A stretch of DNA of 56,937 nt from Hahella sp. (lineage in GTDB: Bacteria > Pseudomonadota > Gammaproteobacteria > Pseudomonadales > Oleiphilaceae), in assembly GCA_028280065.1 (NCBI GenBank), contig JANQMN010000055.1, positions 1 to 56,937 on the forward strand. The letters run 5' to 3'. Positions 54,353-56,937 of this stretch are shown piece by piece. Under the pieces are notes generated by a model that had not been told where the DNA came from, did no database searches, and saw nothing but the letters and a program-made list of their open reading frames with translations. Position numbers and translations under genes: made by a program. Positions within the stretch are counted from its first letter, which is position 1; each line of letters begins with the position of its first letter.

Positions 54353-55551
54353 GCCTGAGCAATGGGCTGCAGCCGGCTCCACCACATGACGACGACGATC
54401 ATGGCAATCATCAGGGTGCATAAAAGCAACAGGCTTTGCCAGCCAAACTGCACCACTACCCATCCGGAACTTAAGGATACAATCGCCTGAATACCGAACA
54501 CCAAAAAGTCGTTCAAAGGCTGGATTTTGAACCTTTCATTCGGTTGATAGCAGAACGGCAATAACGCGGTGCCGCCGACAAACAAAAAGTTCCAGCCGAT
54601 CCCCAGTAAAACCAGCGCCCACCAATAATGCATCAGATGATGCCCCGACATAGCCACCAGAAGGCAAATAACATAGGCTGCCACACCCGCCCCCAGAATC
54701 GACCGAAACCCGAAGCGCGCAATCAACCAGCCGGTAAAAAAGGAAGGTGCAAACATGGCGAGAATGTGCGACTGAATGACCCATTTGGTATCCATCAGGC
54801 TATGCCCATCAATGGTATGCATGTTCAACGGAGTCGCCGTCATCATGAAGGCCATCATTGCATACCCCATGGCGGCGGCTGTAATCGCCATCCATAACAG
54901 CGAATTACGTAGTATTTCCGATACCGGGCGCCCCTCAGTCCGATGGGCGGTCTCCTGAATCTGTTGATTGCGGTAACAGCATAGGAGAATCAGAAGTGCC
55001 ACCAGGGTGACACCTGCGAGTAGCACAAAGGCGCCGGCAAACACCTGCTGATTCTCCACTGGCGTGGAAATTTCCAAAAGCCGGCTAAACCAATCACCAA
55101 ATACCACAAGTTCAGGGCCGAGATAGGCGGCGACCAGACCACCGAGAATTACCCTTGACGCTGCCTTGCCGGCTAACTCCGGTGGCACGGCCTCCATCGC
55201 GGCGAAGCGGTACTGTTGGGCTATGGAGAGGCTACTTCCCATCAGCAATCCTGCAAAACAAAACAGCCAAAAGCTCGCTTGGGTTAAGCTGTATCCGGCT
55301 AATAACGCTGCGATTGTCGCCAGCAGGGTGCCGCAAACGAAAATTCGCTTTCTGCCCCACAAGTGCATCAATCGTGCAGCGGGAACGACGCTGATTGCAG
55401 TCCCCACCACCATTATCGCTAGCGGCAGAGTAGACAATTCAGGCGTCGGCGCCAGGTCCTTACCGACAATTCCTCCGGCAAAAACCAGCAAGGGCGCTAC
55501 AGACATGGACAACGCCTGCACCAACATCAGTATCCAGACAGTCATGGGCAT
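54346..55551 (-). CDS. MFS transporter
   Basis: About 12 membrane helices are visible in 401 residues, with an MFS motif A-like loop (RLMHLWGRKRIF) after helix 2. The ATG at 55551 follows GGAGGAATAGCGGC; a longer frame to 55632 would run back into nudC. The gene starts 34 bases past nudC on the same strand, so they may be cotranscribed. Substrate unknown. Confidence 0.9.
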   Translation of the reverse strand: MPMTVWILMLVQALSMSVAPLLVFAGGIVGKDLAPTPELSTLPLAIMVVGTAISVVPAARLMHLWGRKRIFVCGTLLATIAALLAGYSLTQASFWLFCFAGLLMGSSLSIAQQYRFAAMEAVPPELAGKAASRVILGGLVAAYLGPELVVFGDWFSRLLEISTPVENQQVFAGAFVLLAGVTLVALLILLCCYRNQQIQETAHRTEGRPVSEILRNSLLWMAITAAAMGYAMMAFMMTATPLNMHTIDGHSLMDTKWVIQSHILAMFAPSFFTGWLIARFGFRSILGAGVAAYVICLLVAMSGHHLMHYWWALVLLGIGWNFLFVGGTALLPFCYQPNERFKIQPLNDFLVFGIQAIVSLSSGWVVVQFGWQSLLLLCTLMIAMIVVVMWWSRLQPIAQAK

Positions 55552-55585
55552 GCCGCTATTCCTCCTTGCGGATCTTACGAATGGA

Positions 55586-56425
55586 TCAGTCGGCAGCAGT
55601 CCCTGTGCGGATACGCTGGACAACCGTTTCAATCAATTGCCGGGCAATGGTTTGCAGCGGTGGTATGTTGGGCAGCTCATCAATATGAAACCACCCTGCA
55701 TCACGCAGCTCCTTTTGCTCAACCTTCAGTTCCCCGGAAGCGTGTTCAGCGATATAGCCCAGCATCAGTTGGTGCGGGAATGGCCACGCCTGGGACGAAT
55801 GGTATTGGATATTGGTAACCCGTAAACCCGACTCTTCGGCGACTTCACGGTGGACCGCTTCTTCCGCACTCTCGCCGCATTCGATAAAACCCGCCAAACA
55901 GCTGTACATGTCACTGCGATAGCGATGCGACTGGACGAGTAACAGCTGCTGGTCCTTGACCACCAAAACAATGATGCAGGGGGAAATCTTCGGATAGGAT
56001 TTGTAGCTGCAAGCCGGACAACTGAGACACCGGTCATTCTCAACGAAGCGGAAGGACTCTCCGCAGCGACTGCAATAATTCTGCGTACTTAACCAAAACA
56101 ACAATTGGGAAGCCGCGTTGACTATTTTAAAACTGTCGGCACTGCAAGCGATCAAATAGTCTCGCAAACCAATCGCTTGCCAGCCTTCGGGCACCTCGGC
56201 GATACGAACCACCTGGCAGGTCACGTCATTGATTTTACCCAAAAGCAATGATTCCGAGCTCAAAAAGCCCAGGTTTTCCCTGGTCCAGGGCGGCTCCTTC
56301 ATTGGATCGGCTTGCATGACCGGGCTGAGAAGCAAATCATCGCCGGAAAAATAAATCCAGAATCCTTGATGACCATCCAGACCGGAAACCACAGCAGGGT
56401 GATACACAAAATCGACCTGTTGCAT
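55586..56425 (-). CDS. nudC: NAD(H) pyrophosphatase NudC
   Basis: The 279-residue enzyme has the zinc ribbon CSRCG ... CLSCPAC, the Nudix box GFIECGESAEEAVHREVAEESGL in matching spacing, and SQAWPFP, a close form of the SQPWPFP array of NADH pyrophosphatases. It cleaves NADH (and NAD caps on RNA) to NMNH and AMP. GGAGGGCGA precedes the ATG. Confidence 0.95.
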   Translation of the reverse strand: MQQVDFVYHPAVVSGLDGHQGFWIYFSGDDLLLSPVMQADPMKEPPWTRENLGFLSSESLLLGKINDVTCQVVRIAEVPEGWQAIGLRDYLIACSADSFKIVNAASQLLFWLSTQNYCSRCGESFRFVENDRCLSCPACSYKSYPKISPCIIVLVVKDQQLLLVQSHRYRSDMYSCLAGFIECGESAEEAVHREVAEESGLRVTNIQYHSSQAWPFPHQLMLGYIAEHASGELKVEQKELRDAGWFHIDELPNIPPLQTIARQLIETVVQRIRTGTAAD

Positions 56426-56498
56426 TCGCCCTCCAAAATAGTGTCAGGAGCCAAACAGCCCGGCTGCTGTTTCAGAATAAAAAAAGGAAAGTAGAAAG

Positions 56499-56652
56499 AG
56501 GTACTTACAAAACTCCAATTCGAGCTTCCTGGCAAGGCCAAAAATGCACGGAAAAGCGGGAGCCGCCCTGCGAAGTTTACACGAAGTAAATGAGCATTTG
56601 AGTACTTTTTTAACGCCGCCAGGGAGTGCGAAGTGGAGTTTTGTAAGTGCCT
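56499..56652. repeat. Compact 154-bp element with 35-bp imperfect terminal inverted repeats
   Basis: The arms 56499-56533 and 56618-56652 are reverse complements with five mismatches in 35 (core CTTACAAAACTCCA). The interior holds further small complementarities and no gene. It may be a MITE-like or other dispersed palindromic repeat, or encode a structured RNA. Confidence 0.7.
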
Positions 56653-56708
56653 CGAAGAGCATTGGACACCAAATACCATTCAGTGTCCAATGCCGGTTTA
56701 GCGAGAAA

Positions 56709-56937
56709 TCAAGCGCTTCTGGAGCGCCGCCGCCACCATGCGCCGGCGATGGCGATCAGGGTTAACACTAACGGGACCGCACCGATATTTATCAATTTCA
56801 AACGCGTCGCCAGATCTTCAATGTTTTGATCCAAGCTCCTTTGTACCTCCCGCAGTTCTTTGCGGATACGCAGTTTTTCCTGCTGAAAGTTCAACAGTGC
56901 CTGCTCCTGTTCCGGCGATAGCAGGGCATTGTCATCG
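56709..56937 (-). CDS. C-terminus of a GldG-like ABC-associated membrane protein, partial
   Basis: The last 75 codons of a gene entering from the right edge: LLSPEQEQALLNF, a coiled-coil helix, KLKF-like RLKLINIGAVPL, one membrane helix and a final RRRSRSA tail. This ending is characteristic of GldG-family proteins of ABC exporters. The N-terminus is out of the window. Confidence 0.7.
   Translation of the reverse strand, partial: DDNALLSPEQEQALLNFQQEKLRIRKELREVQRSLDQNIEDLATRLKLINIGAVPLVLTLIAIAGAWWRRRSRSA

Noticed and set aside
56499-56652. Integron attC site or insertion-sequence end
   Set aside because: No paired GTTRRRY/RYYYAAC core, no transposase and no target-site duplication could be identified.
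1-56937. tRNA, rRNA, CRISPR array, prophage or insertion sequence
   Set aside because: No cloverleaf-like segment, repeat-spacer array, phage structural gene or transposase was noticed on either strand.

Overview
The window reads as chromosome of a free-living, probably marine, gammaproteobacterium. The evidence is a TtpC-type TonB system, a YdbH/YnbE/YdbL envelope operon, adjacent mpl and ubiX, and a long alcohol-forming-type fatty acyl reductase like those of wax-ester-making marine genera. The genus cannot be fixed from the sequence. No rRNA, tRNA, CRISPR array, insertion sequence or prophage gene was seen. Coding density is high and the genes lie in several operons, mostly on the minus strand.

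Bases 1-940 hold the start of an RND efflux adaptor gene that runs off the left edge. Bases 1361-17946 (minus strand) form one large phosphate-acquisition island in three transcription units. The longest unit reads DUF3450 coiled-coil protein, TtpC-like channel protein, ExbB, ExbD, TonB, TPR protein, TonB-dependent receptor, a PhoX/DUF839-like protein and a PstS-like binding protein. Next comes a solitary secreted DUF4214/beta-helix protein, then pstC-pstA-pstB. Each of the three units is preceded by a candidate Pho box, that is, 11-bp-phased CTGTCAT-like half sites. This suggests one PhoB-controlled system that energises outer-membrane uptake of a phosphate compound, releases or binds phosphate in the periplasm, and imports it through PstCAB.

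Bases 18200-20950 carry a SulP transporter and a persulfide-dioxygenase-like metallohydrolase behind an AT-rich palindrome. Bases 21019-28086 are mixed metabolism and signalling: AlkB-like dioxygenase, solute-binding protein, acyl-CoA dehydrogenase, diguanylate cyclase, iron alcohol dehydrogenase and DMT exporter. Bases 28090-34128 hold the envelope block mpl, ubiX, a DUF815 ATPase, ydbH, ynbE and ydbL. Bases 34346-43401 include a TetR regulator, a beta-propeller lipoprotein, a short-chain dehydrogenase, a PstS-OmpA fusion, a Crp/Fnr-type regulator and a second DUF4214 protein.

Bases 43436-49387 contain a MalY/PatB-type lyase, a basic-tailed small protein, a chemoreceptor, an arsR-arsI-like pair, the remnant of a solute-binding gene and a NarL-type response regulator. 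Bases 49543-54290 appear to be a lipid-modification neighbourhood: fatty acyl reductase, alpha/beta hydrolase, methyltransferase and DUF2156 acyltransferase-like protein. The right end holds an MFS transporter, nudC, a compact 150-bp inverted-repeat element and the C-terminus of a GldG-like membrane protein.
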